Made by a program: the position numbers and the translations under genes. Under the pieces are notes generated by a model. It saw only the letters and a list, made by a program, of their open reading frames with translations, was not told the origin of the DNA and made no database searches. A stretch of DNA of 64,000 nucleotides, from positions 1-64,000 of the forward strand of contig SCUS01000069.1 of assembly GCA_004297725.1 (NCBI GenBank), given 5' to 3'. Source of the stretch: Myxococcaceae bacterium. GTDB taxonomy: Bacteria > Myxococcota_A > Polyangia > Polyangiales > Ga0077539. Below, one piece after another: positions 6,651-16,255 of the stretch. Position 1 is the first letter of the stretch; each line of letters opens with the position of its first letter.

Positions 6651-9155
6651 GTGGGCGTCCCACCCTCCGTGCACCCCGCCGAGCTCCAGCTCCCTGAAGG
6701 CATCGCCCTCGCCCTCACCCGCGTCGGGGCCCGGCTGAACGCCTGGGTCGCCCTCGACGCCGCGCTGGCCGGAGCCATCACCGGCGCGGCCGTGGGCGTG
6801 GCCGTCACGGGCGCTCGGATGTCCATGCCCCAGGCCGTGGCGGCAGGCGCCTGCGTGGCGCTGCTGGTCGCGACGAGGGAGGCCCGCTCCCGCTGGGTCG
6901 ACCGGCTCGGGGCGGCCTCGACGCTCGACCGGCTCCTCGACGCGAAGGATCGCTTCGTCTCGGCGATGCACTTCGCCGCCTCGAAGGAGGGCTCGCCGCT
7001 CTACGCGCTCCAGCTCCGGGAGGCGGCGATCTTCCTCGATCGTCGGGGGAAGGTTCCGGCGCCGCCGAGGCCCCGGATGCGCTCCGCGAGGTACCTTCTG
7101 CCGGGCGCGATGCTGGTGCTCGCGGGGCTCGCGATGCCGACTGCGCGCGCGGCCCTCTCGCGCTGGGCCGGACACCGACAGGCCTTCGCCGCGGCGCTCC
7201 CTGTCGCAGAGACGCCTCAGGCCATCGCCGCCCGAGCCGCCGCCCTGCGAGAGGCGCTGCGGGACTCGCCCAGCCGTCGCATCGACGCGGAGATCAACGC
7301 GCTCGAGCGGGCGCTCCACGAGCAGGCCGCGCGCTCCGAGGCGCAGCGCACCCAGGCCATCGAGCGGGCCGCCCAGGCCCTCGACCGGGCGCAGCAGGCG
7401 GAGGGCTCCGCGGCGCAGCAGGCGGTGAGCGAGGCCCGGCGCGCGGAGGCGCAGGTGGCGGTCGAGCAGGCCGCGATCCAGGAGGAGCTGCGGCGCGCCA
7501 ACGCGCGATTCGACGCCGCCCGACAGGCGAACGACACCGCCGCGCAGGCCGAGGCGAGGCAGGAGATGGACCGCCTGCTCGATCGGGCCGCGCAGGCGCA
7601 GGCGCGGCAGGAGCAGGCCGCGAGGCGCACCCAGCAGACGCAGCAGGCAGCCGAGAGACAGGCGAGCGAGGGCGCCGCGCGTACGCTCGATGAGGCGGTG
7701 CAGCACCTCGACCGGGCGATCCAGGGGATGGAGAGCACCGACCGCTCCGCGGCCGTCCCCTCGGAGCAGGCGGGGCGGGCGCTCGATGAGGCCAGCCGGG
7801 AGATCGGGAGGCAGCTTCCCGAGACCGCGAGGTCGCTCGATGCCGCGGCGAGGGCGAGAGAGGCCGGCGACGCGCAGCGCATGAACGAGGCGCTCGAAGC
7901 CGCGAGGGCCTCGCTCGCCCGAGAGGCCCATGCGGAGCCCGAGGAGATCCGTAGGGCGAGAGCGGCGCTGGAGGGGCTCCACGACCAGGTGGCGCAGAAC
8001 GCCCAGCGGCAGCGCGAGGGGGCCTCCGGGGAGGGCGGCGAGCAGGCGCGCGGCAACGCCCAGGCGACCCTCGGTCGGGAGCAGGAGGCCCTGCGCAACG
8101 GGAGCGGGAGCGATCGGCAGCAGCCGCAGGGGACGCCGCAGTCGGGCGAAGAAGGTCAGCAGGGACAGCAGGGACAGCAGGGTCGCGAAGGTCAGCAGGG
8201 ACAACAGGGACAACAGGGGCAACAGGGGCAGTCGGGGCAGCCGACGCGCGTGGGGCAGCCGGGGCAGCAGGGCCAGTCGGGACAGCCCGGGCAGCCGGGG
8301 CAGCCGGGGCAGTCGGGACAGGTCGGGCGGAGGGGAGAGGGATCGCAGGGCGGACAGCCGCAGGGCTCCGGGGGACAGGGCGCGAGCCAGACGGCGCAGA
8401 ACCCGTGGCGCGCCCAGGGGATGACCGCGCCGAGCGGGGCGGGGGGTCCGATGGGGCCGTCGATGCAGGCGCCCTCGGGGGCGCAGATGGGGCGCAACCC
8501 GGCGGGCAACGGCGCGCAGAACGGCGCGACGGGCAACGGCATCGGCGACGACCGCGGCAACAGCTTCGGCAACGGGCTCTCCCAGGGCAACCGCTCGGCG
8601 GCGATGGGAGGGGCCGGCTCGCAGACGGTCAGCCGCTTCAATCGCGGCAACGGGGAGACCGAGAGCGAGGGGCGCAACCAGATGCTTGGCCAGGGACCGG
8701 GGCAGGCCCACGGCGCCGCGGGCTCGTCGGGCGGAGGATCGGGCGGCGGCGCGGGTCGGGAGCCCACCCAGGGTGGCAGGGCGTGGGGCAGCGGGCCGGG
8801 CGACCGGCTGAGCCTGGGGACACCGGGGCCGAGCGGTCCGCTGGGGCACGACGTGGACCCTGGTGGGGCGGTGCGTCAGCCGGCGCAGCTCGCTCCCAGG
8901 GCGCAGGGGGTGATGATGCCGGGCGTCGCGACCCAGGGCGCTCCCACCGGGCCGACCAGCGAGGCGCCGGTCGCTCCGGGATCGCTGCTCCCCAACGCGC
9001 CCGGAGACGGCGCGCTCTCCGACGCGCTCGACGAAGATCCAGAGTCCGCCATGACGACGCAGCGGGTTCCGCCCTCGCTGCGCGCGTACGTTCGACGCTA
9101 CTTCCAACGCATGCAGGGGGGCTCCGCTCCCGGCTCACCGAACAGGTCTCCATGA
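6651..9155 (+). CDS. Large coiled-coil membrane protein with collagen-like Gly-X-Y tract (DUF4175-like)
   Basis: The open frame extends upstream to 6273, but that part overlaps rhtA. GTG codons at 6651 or 6669 are the most plausible starts and I chose 6651. Two N-terminal hydrophobic segments are followed by a third near residue 150. A long Ala/Gln/Glu/Arg-rich coiled coil (about 180-490) follows, then a Gly-Gln-Gln collagen-like tract, and finally a Gly/Asn/Pro-rich low-complexity tail. The architecture resembles DUF4175 proteins that precede moxR in Myxococcota and alphaproteobacteria. Its stop overlaps the moxR ATG by four bases. Probably an envelope scaffold of the MoxR-Bat system; function not known. 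Confidence 0.65.
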   Translation: MGVPPSVHPAELQLPEGIALALTRVGARLNAWVALDAALAGAITGAAVGVAVTGARMSMPQAVAAGACVALLVATREARSRWVDRLGAASTLDRLLDAKDRFVSAMHFAASKEGSPLYALQLREAAIFLDRRGKVPAPPRPRMRSARYLLPGAMLVLAGLAMPTARAALSRWAGHRQAFAAALPVAETPQAIAARAAALREALRDSPSRRIDAEINALERALHEQAARSEAQRTQAIERAAQALDRAQQAEGSAAQQAVSEARRAEAQVAVEQAAIQEELRRANARFDAARQANDTAAQAEARQEMDRLLDRAAQAQARQEQAARRTQQTQQAAERQASEGAARTLDEAVQHLDRAIQGMESTDRSAAVPSEQAGRALDEASREIGRQLPETARSLDAAARAREAGDAQRMNEALEAARASLAREAHAEPEEIRRARAALEGLHDQVAQNAQRQREGASGEGGEQARGNAQATLGREQEALRNGSGSDRQQPQGTPQSGEEGQQGQQGQQGREGQQGQQGQQGQQGQSGQPTRVGQPGQQGQSGQPGQPGQPGQSGQVGRRGEGSQGGQPQGSGGQGASQTAQNPWRAQGMTAPSGAGGPMGPSMQAPSGAQMGRNPAGNGAQNGATGNGIGDDRGNSFGNGLSQGNRSAAMGGAGSQTVSRFNRGNGETESEGRNQMLGQGPGQAHGAAGSSGGGSGGGAGREPTQGGRAWGSGPGDRLSLGTPGPSGPLGHDVDPGGAVRQPAQLAPRAQGVMMPGVATQGAPTGPTSEAPVAPGSLLPNAPGDGALSDALDEDPESAMTTQRVPPSLRAYVRRYFQRMQGGSAPGSPNRSP
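8154..8340 (+). repeat. Collagen-like Gly-Gln-Gln / Gly-X-Y coding repeat
   Basis: Short direct repeats based on GGTCAGCAG / GGACAGCAG encode a run of Gly-Gln-Gln triplets. These shift to Gly-Gln-Pro and Gly-Gln-Ser triplets, with interruptions around PTRVG and GRRGEG. Glycine recurs at every third residue through most of the tract, as in bacterial collagen-like proteins. Confidence 0.8.
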
Positions 9156-10162
9156 GCACATCCGAACCCGTCACCATCCTCGATCCCTTCGAACGAGTTC
9201 GTACGCTGGCAAAGGCGATCCAGCAGGAGGTGGGCGCCCGCATCGTCGGCCAGGACGACGCCATCGCCTGCCTCACCGGCGCGCTGATCATCGGCGGCCA
9301 CGTGCTGCTCGAAGGCGCCCCGGGCCTCGGCAAGACCGTGCTCGCCAAGACCCTCGCGGACGTCGTGTCGCTGAAGTTCTCCAGGGTGCAGTTCACCCCC
9401 GACCTGATGCCCTCGGACATCCTCGGCACGCACATGGTGTCCGTCGACGCCGCGGGGCGTCCGTCGCTCTCGCTGCAGCAGGGCCCGCTCTTCGCCAACG
9501 TGGTGCTCGCCGACGAGATCAACCGCGCCTCGTCCAAGACCCAGAGCGCCCTGCTCGAGGCGATGCAGGAGAAGCAGATCACCCTGGGCGGGACCACCTA
9601 CCCCCTCGACCCGCCCTTCTTCGTGGTCGCCACGCAGAACCCGCTGGAGTCCGAGGGGACCTATCCCCTCCCCGACGCCCAGCTCGACCGCTTCCTGATG
9701 AAGCTGGTGATCCCCTTCCCCACGCAGACCGAGGTGATGGCCATCGTCGCCCGCACCGCGAGGCAGTTCGACTTCGCGGTCAACAAGGTCGCGACCGCCG
9801 CGCAGATCCTCTCCGCGGCCAGGACCCTTCGCACGCTGCCGGTGGCCGAGCCGATGCTCCAGTACGCGGTGTCGCTGGTCTTCGCGACGCACCCGGAGTC
9901 TCCCACGGCGTCGCCGAAGGTGAAGAAGTACGTCCGCCACGGAGCGAGCCCCCGCGCGGCGCAGTCGCTGGAGCTGGTGGCCAAGTTCTTCGCCATCCTC
10001 GACGGGAGGCTCAACGTGGCCGTGGAGGACATCCAGCGCGCCGCGCTGCCGTGCCTGCGCCACCGCATCGTGCGCAACTTCGACGCGATCGCCGACGGCG
10101 TCAGCGCCGACGAGATCATCGCCCAGATCGTGAAGTCGCTCCCCGCGGCGACGCGCGCCTGA
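9152..10162 (+). CDS. moxR: MoxR-family AAA+ ATPase
   Basis: The 336-residue protein has Walker A GAPGLGKT (residues 55-62), Walker B VVLADEIN, the sensor-1 region FVVATQNPLESEGTYPLPDAQLDRF in two blocks, and the C-terminal lid typical of MoxR. MoxR ATPases act as chaperone-like remodelers of von Willebrand-domain partners, which are encoded next door. The start ATG at 9152 overlaps the previous stop (ATGA). Length and motifs match the family closely. Confidence 0.95.
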   Translation: MSTSEPVTILDPFERVRTLAKAIQQEVGARIVGQDDAIACLTGALIIGGHVLLEGAPGLGKTVLAKTLADVVSLKFSRVQFTPDLMPSDILGTHMVSVDAAGRPSLSLQQGPLFANVVLADEINRASSKTQSALLEAMQEKQITLGGTTYPLDPPFFVVATQNPLESEGTYPLPDAQLDRFLMKLVIPFPTQTEVMAIVARTARQFDFAVNKVATAAQILSAARTLRTLPVAEPMLQYAVSLVFATHPESPTASPKVKKYVRHGASPRAAQSLELVAKFFAILDGRLNVAVEDIQRAALPCLRHRIVRNFDAIADGVSADEIIAQIVKSLPAATRA

Positions 10163-10166
10163 GCCG

Positions 10167-11042
10167 ATGGCACTGCTCGACCAGGCCGCGCAGCGACTGC
10201 TCGAAAGGCTGCGGCTGAAGGTTCGCCCGAGGGCCGCGAGCGGCGACCAGGGCGGGCACCGCAGCGAGGTGCGCGCCAGCGGGCTGGAGTTCGCCGAGCG
10301 GCGCGAGTACGTGGTGGGCGACGACGCGAGGAAGATCGACTGGCAGGCCTTCGCCCGCAACCGCACCCTCTCCGTGCGCACCTTCGAGGAGGAGCACGAC
10401 GCCAGGGTCTTCGTGCTGGTGGACGTGTCGGCCTCGATGACCCGCGGCGCGCCTCCGAAGCTGGAGGTGGCGCGGCAGGTGGCGGCCTCCTTCGGCTTCC
10501 TGGGGATGAACCAGGTCGACCGGGTGCGGGTGATCCCCTTCTCGGACACGGTGGGGCGCGCCACGCCGGTGCTGCGGCGCAGGGACGACTACCCCGGGCT
10601 CGAGGCCTTCCTCAGCGCGCTCTCCCCGCAGGGTGCGACCAGCTTCGAGGCCTCGACGAGGGCCTTCCTCCAGCGCTTCCCGGGCCGCGGCGTGGTGGTG
10701 GTGGTGAGCGACCTCATGGAGGCCTCGGACTGGAGCCCGAGCCTGCGACAGCTCGCCCAGCGGGGGCACCAGCTCTCCGTCGTAAGGGTGCGCTGCGACG
10801 AGGACCACTCGCCCGACTTCCACGGAGAGCTCGAGCTCTGCGACGCCGAGACCGGCGACCTGCTCACCCTGGCGGTGACGAAGGATCTCCTCGACGCCTA
10901 CCGGGCGGAGCTCGAGGCCCACGTGGCGCGGACGCGCGACGCCTGCCGCCGGCTGGGCGGCCGTCTCGTCGAGGCGCCGGTGGAGCAGCCCTTCGACCAG
11001 CTCCTGCGCCAGGTGCTCGCCCCCTCGCTGGAGCACCTGTGA
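10167..11042 (+). CDS. DUF58 domain protein (vWA-like MoxR partner)
   Basis: The 291-residue product shows the DUF58 hallmark REYVVGDDARKIDW (residues 47-60). It also has a DVSASM metal-ion-dependent adhesion-like motif (86-91), so it is a von Willebrand A-type fold. DUF58 proteins nearly always sit beside moxR and are assumed to be its substrates or adaptors. No transmembrane segment is seen. It starts four bases after the moxR stop and its TGA overlaps the GTG of the next gene. Confidence 0.9.
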   Translation: MALLDQAAQRLLERLRLKVRPRAASGDQGGHRSEVRASGLEFAERREYVVGDDARKIDWQAFARNRTLSVRTFEEEHDARVFVLVDVSASMTRGAPPKLEVARQVAASFGFLGMNQVDRVRVIPFSDTVGRATPVLRRRDDYPGLEAFLSALSPQGATSFEASTRAFLQRFPGRGVVVVVSDLMEASDWSPSLRQLAQRGHQLSVVRVRCDEDHSPDFHGELELCDAETGDLLTLAVTKDLLDAYRAELEAHVARTRDACRRLGGRLVEAPVEQPFDQLLRQVLAPSLEHL

Positions 11043-12853
11043 CCTTCGCCGCGCTCTCTCCCGCCGCGCTCCTCGGGGCGGCCCTCGCGGCCTCGCTGGC
11101 CGTGGTCGCGCTCTATCTCCTGCGCCGCACGCCGCGCACCCAGGTCGTCTCCAACGTGGAGTTCTGGCGTCGCGCGGCGGAGCGCTCCCGACCCCGCTCG
11201 CTCTTCGCCACGCGCGTCCCCTGGACCTCGCTGCTGGTGTCGCTCCTCATCGCGCTGCTGCTGGTGGGGGAGATGGGCGACCCCCGCGCGGGCGCCGGGC
11301 ACTCGGGCACCACGGTGATCGTGCTGGCCGCCGACCGCACCATGGCGGCCCGGGACGAGCGCGGACGGCGACGGCTCGACGACGCGCTCTCCATCGCCCG
11401 CGCCACCGTGCAGGCGGACACCGTATCCGGCCAGGTGGCGATCGTGCGCGCGGGCCTTCGCCCCGAGGTGCTGCTGCCCCTCACCCACCGCGCGGCGGAC
11501 GCCGACCGCGCCCTGCGGGGCCTGGATGCCGACGACGGTGTCGCCGACCTCTCCGCCGCCATCGAGCTCGCTCGGGCCATCGTGCGAGGCACCCGCTCGG
11601 CGGGCCGCGTCGTGGTGGTGGCCGACCGCGGCGAGCTCCCCCGCCTGGCCGACGCGACGGTGCCGGTGCTGCTCTCCCCCGTCGGATCGCCCGGCGAGAC
11701 CCTCGCCGTCACCGCCTTCGACGCGCGGAGAGACCCGCTGGCGCTGGGCGAGTACCACGTGCGCTGCGAGCTGCGCTCGTACTCGCCGCGTCGGGGCAGA
11801 GCGCACCTGGTGATCCGAGACCGCGACACGGTGCTCTCCGAGGAGCGCGTCTCGCTGGAGCCCGGCGAGGTGATCACCCGAAGCGCCCGCGGGTTCTCCA
11901 GCGCCCAGGCGGAGCTCTCGGCGCGCCTCGAGGACATCGACATCGAGGGCGGCCGCGACGCGCTCTCCCGCGACGACGTCGCGTACGCCACGGTGGCGCC
12001 GGTGGTCTCCACGAGGGTGCTGCTGGTCACCGGGGGCAACCGCTACCTGGCCAACGCCCTCTCGGCCAACCCCTCGGTCGAGCTGGAGACCGTCGACGGC
12101 CTTGGGCTCCAGTCGAGGCGCGCGTCGCTCTCCCGCTACCAGGTGGTGGTGCTCGATCGGGTCTCTCCGCAGCCTCCCCTCGACCACCCCGCGCAGCTCC
12201 TGGTGGGCGCCGTCGCCTCGCGCGCTCTGCGGGTGGGCGCGGAGCTCGCGGCGCCAAGGGTGACGGCCTTCGCCGCCGATCATCGGGTGCTGGCGGGGCT
12301 GCGCTTCGACCAGGTGCAGGTGGCCCGGGCCCGCGCGCTGATCCCCACGGCGGACGATCGGGTGCTGGTGCGCAGCGGCCGGGACGCGCTGGCGATCGCC
12401 CGTGACCGCGACGGCGCCCGGGTGCTGGCGCTCGGCTTCGACACCGAGGGGACCGACCTGGTGCAGCGCATCGCGTTTCCGCTCTTCATGCACAACGCCC
12501 TGGTGTGGCTCGACCGTCGGGAGCGGGAGTTCCACTCCTGGCAGGCTCCTGGCGAGCCCATCCGGGCGCCGGGGTCGAGCGCCGTGGTGCTCACCCCCTC
12601 GGGCGCCGCCCGCCCGGTGCGAGGGGCGCTCTACGACACCGCGAGCGCGGGCATCTACCACACGGCCGACCGCGCCATCGCCGTGAGCGCCGCGGAGCAG
12701 TCGGGCTCGCTCGCCGACGTGGAGGGCGCCCGCCAGGGTCGACGAGGGGCTCCCGCTACGGGCCGGGCTCCGGTCGCGGTGCTGCTGGCGGGGGCGATCC
12801 TCGCGTTGCTGTGCGTGGAGTGGGCGCTCCTCCAGCGGGGGAGGCTCTCGTGA
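11039..12853 (+). CDS. BatA-type (aerotolerance N-terminal domain) membrane protein
   Basis: The 604-residue protein begins at a GTG that overlaps the DUF58 stop (GTGA). Its N-terminus has the BatA pattern: a hydrophobic segment, LYLLRRTPRTQVVSNVEFWRR, then a second membrane helix (about 60-76). The following vWA-like domain lacks a DxSxS metal site; the equivalent position reads ADRTM. A C-terminal hydrophobic helix lies just before the end. It is probably an inner-membrane protein with the large domain outside the cytoplasm, working with the downstream vWA protein. Confidence 0.8.
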   Translation: MTFAALSPAALLGAALAASLAVVALYLLRRTPRTQVVSNVEFWRRAAERSRPRSLFATRVPWTSLLVSLLIALLLVGEMGDPRAGAGHSGTTVIVLAADRTMAARDERGRRRLDDALSIARATVQADTVSGQVAIVRAGLRPEVLLPLTHRAADADRALRGLDADDGVADLSAAIELARAIVRGTRSAGRVVVVADRGELPRLADATVPVLLSPVGSPGETLAVTAFDARRDPLALGEYHVRCELRSYSPRRGRAHLVIRDRDTVLSEERVSLEPGEVITRSARGFSSAQAELSARLEDIDIEGGRDALSRDDVAYATVAPVVSTRVLLVTGGNRYLANALSANPSVELETVDGLGLQSRRASLSRYQVVVLDRVSPQPPLDHPAQLLVGAVASRALRVGAELAAPRVTAFAADHRVLAGLRFDQVQVARARALIPTADDRVLVRSGRDALAIARDRDGARVLALGFDTEGTDLVQRIAFPLFMHNALVWLDRREREFHSWQAPGEPIRAPGSSAVVLTPSGAARPVRGALYDTASAGIYHTADRAIAVSAAEQSGSLADVEGARQGRRGAPATGRAPVAVLLAGAILALLCVEWALLQRGRLS

Positions 12854-15318
12854 GCGGCGCGTGGATCACCATCGGCCACCCGGCGCTGCTCTGGGGCCTG
12901 GCGGTGTGCCCGCTGCTGGTGCTGGCGACCTGGCGAAGCCGCATCGATGCGTCGCGAGGGAGGCTGGCGCTCGCCACCCTGGCGAGGGTGCTGTCCGCCG
13001 CGCTGGTGGTGCTGGCCATCGCCGACGCGAGGGTGCGCTGGCCCACCGAGAAGCTCGCGGTGGCGCTGGTGATCGACGGGTCGGCGAGCGTCTCTCCCCG
13101 CGAGGCGGCGGCGACGAGGGCGGCGGTGCCTCGGCGGCGCATCGAGCGCGACGACGTGCGCTGGATCGACCTTGGAGAGAGCGCCCCCTCGGGCGCCCTG
13201 GAGAGCGAGCTCGCGGCCTCGATCGACACGGCCGTGGCGCTGCTGCCGACCGGGAGGGTCCGCCGGGTGGTGCTGGCGACGGACGGGAGGGAGACCCGAG
13301 GCGACGCCGTGGGGGCGGCCGATCGGGCGAGGCGCGCCGGGGTGCAGGTCTTCGTGATGCCTCAGGGCGATCACCCCGCGGTCGACCTCGTGGCCGTGAG
13401 CGGCATCGAGGCCCCGCGGCTGGTGAGGGCGGGGCGGGAGGTGAGCGTCGGCGTGCGGCTCTTCGCCTCGGGCGATCGCACCGTAGGGCTGCACCTCCAG
13501 CGCGACGGGGTGAGCGTGACCCGCCGCGAGGTCGCGGCCCCTTCGGGCACGAGCCTCCACGACCTCTCGGTGGCCTTCCCCGAAGAGGGCGTGCACGAGC
13601 TGCGGGTGACCGCGAGCGCCGAGGGCGACCGGGTCTCCGAGAACAACACGTGGCGCATGCTGGTGCGCGTCGTCACGCCCCCGAGGGTGCTGCTGGTGCA
13701 CGAGCTGGAGGGCCGCTCCCCATCGCTCTCCGCGGTGTACCGGGAGGCGCATCTCCACGTCGACGAGGTGCATCCGGAGGGCGTTCCTTCCGACGCGGCG
13801 GGGCTCGATCGGTATCAGTACGTGGTGCTCGACGAGCTCGTGCTGACCTCTCTCACCGAGCCCCAGCAGCGGGCGCTGAGGGTGTGGGTCGAGGAGCGCG
13901 GCGGCGGCCTGCTCACCACCACGGGGATGCACGGCGTCGGGCGCGAGCCCGAGCTGCTGCGAGAAATCGAGCCCATCATGCCGCCCCGGGCGGTGCCCGA
14001 GCCCCGGCCCATCGAGCTCATCCTGGTGATCGACCGATCGGGCAGCATGATGGGGCCCAACATCGTCAACGCGCGCAACGCGGGCATCGCCGCCGTGAGG
14101 GCGCTGCGCCCCGACTCGCGTGTCGGTGTGGTGGCCTTCTCCGGCGAGGCCGACCTGGTGGTGCCGCCGGTGCCGATGACCCGCGCCGACGAGGTCACCC
14201 GCGCCATCGCGGGCATCCGGGCGGGCGGTGGAACCAACCTGGCCGCCGCCCTCAACGCCGCCACCAACATCGTCACCGACGACGACCGCTACCTCCACCA
14301 CGTGATCCTGATGTCCGACGGGGAGAGCCACCCGGGGCCTGCGATCGCGGCGGCCAACGCGCTTCGCTACACGGGCGCCACCATCACGGCGATCACCCTC
14401 GGCCCGAGGGTCAACCTGATGCGCGAGATCTCCCGCATCGGCCGCGGTCGCTACCACGTCACCAGCGCGTCGACCTCGCTGCCGCAGCTCTTCGTCCGCG
14501 AGGCGCAGTTTCGCAGCCCTCCTCCCGCCCGCGAGGCGCAGTTTCGCCCCGCGGTGAGCGCCCGCATGGGCTTCATGGACGGCGTCGACCCCTCGACCGA
14601 CCCGCCGATCCTGGGTTTCACGGTGTCGCAGATTCGCCCGGGGGCCCTCGCGTTGCTGCAAGCGCCCGACGGCTCCCCGGTGCTCGCCCACTGGTTCGTG
14701 GGGATGGGTCAGGTGGCCTCGCTCACCACGGCGACGTCGAGCCGGTGGGCCGACGCGTGGCGCACCGGAGCGGGCTTTCGCCGGCTCTTCGGGCAGATGG
14801 CCTGGGAGATGTTGCGGGTGCAGAGCGACGACAACCTGGAGCTTCACGTCGAGGCGCTCCCGGGCCGCTCCGACGCGCGGAGGGTGTCGATCGTCGCGCC
14901 CACGACGGCGACCGACCCGGCGCCGGTGGTGAGCCTCTCCCGCGGCCGGGTGGAGGGCGTGCGCCTCGCGGTGCGCCCCACGGCCCCGGGCGTGTGGAGC
15001 GCGAGCGTGGCGCTGGGAGAGGGCTTCGTGGTCGACGCGAGGATGCCCTCGTCGAGGGAGCCCACGGTGGCGGGCGGAGCGGAGGCTCCGTACCCCGCGG
15101 AGCTGAGGGCCTTCGGCAGCGACGAGCCCTCGCTCTCGGCGATCGCGAGGGCGGGCGGGGGCCGGGTGATCCGCCGTCTGGACGAGGCGCTGGACGACGT
15201 GCGGGGCGAGCGGGTGATGCGCGAGGCCAGGCTGGCGCTGCTGGTGGGCGCGCTGCTGGCGTACCTGCTCGGGGTGCTGGCGCTGCGGATGCCTCGGCGG
15301 GCGCGCGCGCTGCGATGA
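12850..15318 (+). CDS. BatB-like membrane protein with two von Willebrand A motifs
   Basis: The GTG at 12850 overlaps the upstream stop. The 822-residue protein has N-terminal membrane helices (about 8-25 and 40-58), a first DxSxS site at D76 (DGSAS) and a canonical second vWA site at D395 (DRSGSM). The second site is followed by a GGGTNLAAAL Thr loop and ILMSDGES. The middle region resembles the glutamine-amidotransferase-like domain of such proteins. A single C-terminal helix ends the chain. Two MIDAS motifs in one chain are less usual. It is the last gene of the MoxR operon. The substrate process is unknown. Confidence 0.8.
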   Translation: MSGAWITIGHPALLWGLAVCPLLVLATWRSRIDASRGRLALATLARVLSAALVVLAIADARVRWPTEKLAVALVIDGSASVSPREAAATRAAVPRRRIERDDVRWIDLGESAPSGALESELAASIDTAVALLPTGRVRRVVLATDGRETRGDAVGAADRARRAGVQVFVMPQGDHPAVDLVAVSGIEAPRLVRAGREVSVGVRLFASGDRTVGLHLQRDGVSVTRREVAAPSGTSLHDLSVAFPEEGVHELRVTASAEGDRVSENNTWRMLVRVVTPPRVLLVHELEGRSPSLSAVYREAHLHVDEVHPEGVPSDAAGLDRYQYVVLDELVLTSLTEPQQRALRVWVEERGGGLLTTTGMHGVGREPELLREIEPIMPPRAVPEPRPIELILVIDRSGSMMGPNIVNARNAGIAAVRALRPDSRVGVVAFSGEADLVVPPVPMTRADEVTRAIAGIRAGGGTNLAAALNAATNIVTDDDRYLHHVILMSDGESHPGPAIAAANALRYTGATITAITLGPRVNLMREISRIGRGRYHVTSASTSLPQLFVREAQFRSPPPAREAQFRPAVSARMGFMDGVDPSTDPPILGFTVSQIRPGALALLQAPDGSPVLAHWFVGMGQVASLTTATSSRWADAWRTGAGFRRLFGQMAWEMLRVQSDDNLELHVEALPGRSDARRVSIVAPTTATDPAPVVSLSRGRVEGVRLAVRPTAPGVWSASVALGEGFVVDARMPSSREPTVAGGAEAPYPAELRAFGSDEPSLSAIARAGGGRVIRRLDEALDDVRGERVMREARLALLVGALLAYLLGVLALRMPRRARALR

Positions 15319-15352
15319 TCGGGGACGATTGGATGTTGAGGAGGCCACACGC

Positions 15353-16111
15353 ATGAAGCGCTCTCGAACGATGCTCGCTCCCATCGCCCTGGCGGCGCTC
15401 GCCGGCCAGGTCGCTCCTCGCACGGCGTCGGCGGTCGACCTCATCGCCGACCTGGGCGGGCCGGCAGGCTTCGGCACCAGCTTCCTTGCCGAGAACGACG
15501 ACAGCTCCTCGACGGAGATCGACATCTCCCGGGGCTTCCCTGGGGGCTTGCGCTACTTCGCGGGGACGTACCGCTCGATCTTCGTCAACAACAACGGCAA
15601 CATCACCTTCCGGGGCGCGGTGGGGCAGTTCACCCCGACGCCCTTCCCCATCGCCGACCAGCCGATGATCGCGCCCTTCTGGGCGGACGTGGACACCCGC
15701 GGCGGTGGGCGACCCGGGCGCAACGGCGTGTGGTGGGACATCCGTCCGGGCCAGGTGGTGATCACCTGGCACAACGTCGGGTACTTCGGCAGCCACGTCG
15801 ACCGGCTCAACAGCTTCCAGATCGTGCTGCGCGGCGGGACGGAGATGGACGAGGGGCAGTTCGAGGTGGAGTTCCGCTACGCGCGCTGCGAGTGGACCAC
15901 CGGCGACGCGAGCGGCGGCAGCAACGGCCGAGGGGGGACCCCCGCCCAGGCGGGCTTCGACGCGGGCAACCGCCGCGACAGCCGGGTGCTGCCGGGCTCT
16001 CGCACCGCGGGCGTGCTGCGGCTGTGTCGGACCTCCAACGTGGGAGAGCCGGGCATCTGGCGCTTCCTCATCACCAACGGCCGACCGATGCGCTCTCCGC
16101 AAAGGGAGTGA
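15353..16111 (+). CDS. Exported NIDO-domain protein
   Basis: The ATG at 15353 is preceded at 8 nt by GAGGAGG (15338-15344) and begins a signal peptide, so it is preferred over the upstream in-frame ATG. The 252-residue protein carries a nidogen-like (NIDO) domain: YRSIFVNNNGNITF, PMIAPFWADVDTR, VVITWHNVGYF and FQIVLR. Such domains occur in secreted adhesive proteins of Myxococcota. The gene lies 34 bp after the Bat-like gene and may be read with it, though it has its own strong ribosome binding site. Confidence 0.75.
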   Translation: MKRSRTMLAPIALAALAGQVAPRTASAVDLIADLGGPAGFGTSFLAENDDSSSTEIDISRGFPGGLRYFAGTYRSIFVNNNGNITFRGAVGQFTPTPFPIADQPMIAPFWADVDTRGGGRPGRNGVWWDIRPGQVVITWHNVGYFGSHVDRLNSFQIVLRGGTEMDEGQFEVEFRYARCEWTTGDASGGSNGRGGTPAQAGFDAGNRRDSRVLPGSRTAGVLRLCRTSNVGEPGIWRFLITNGRPMRSPQRE

Positions 16112-16255
16112 GGACGCCGCCCTGGAGTGCGCATTGAGGCTACACGAGGCAGACGGCGTCAGCGGCGGGAGTGTGGCGTCGTGGGGTGCCGGGCGGGTTC
16201 ACCGGCGCGAGCGTACCGCCCTCGACGTCGCACAGGGCAACCCCGCCCATCGAGG

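Noticed and set aside
8154-8340. Possible CRISPR or intergenic repeat
   Set aside because: It encodes an in-frame Gly-X-Y tract; there are no spacers.
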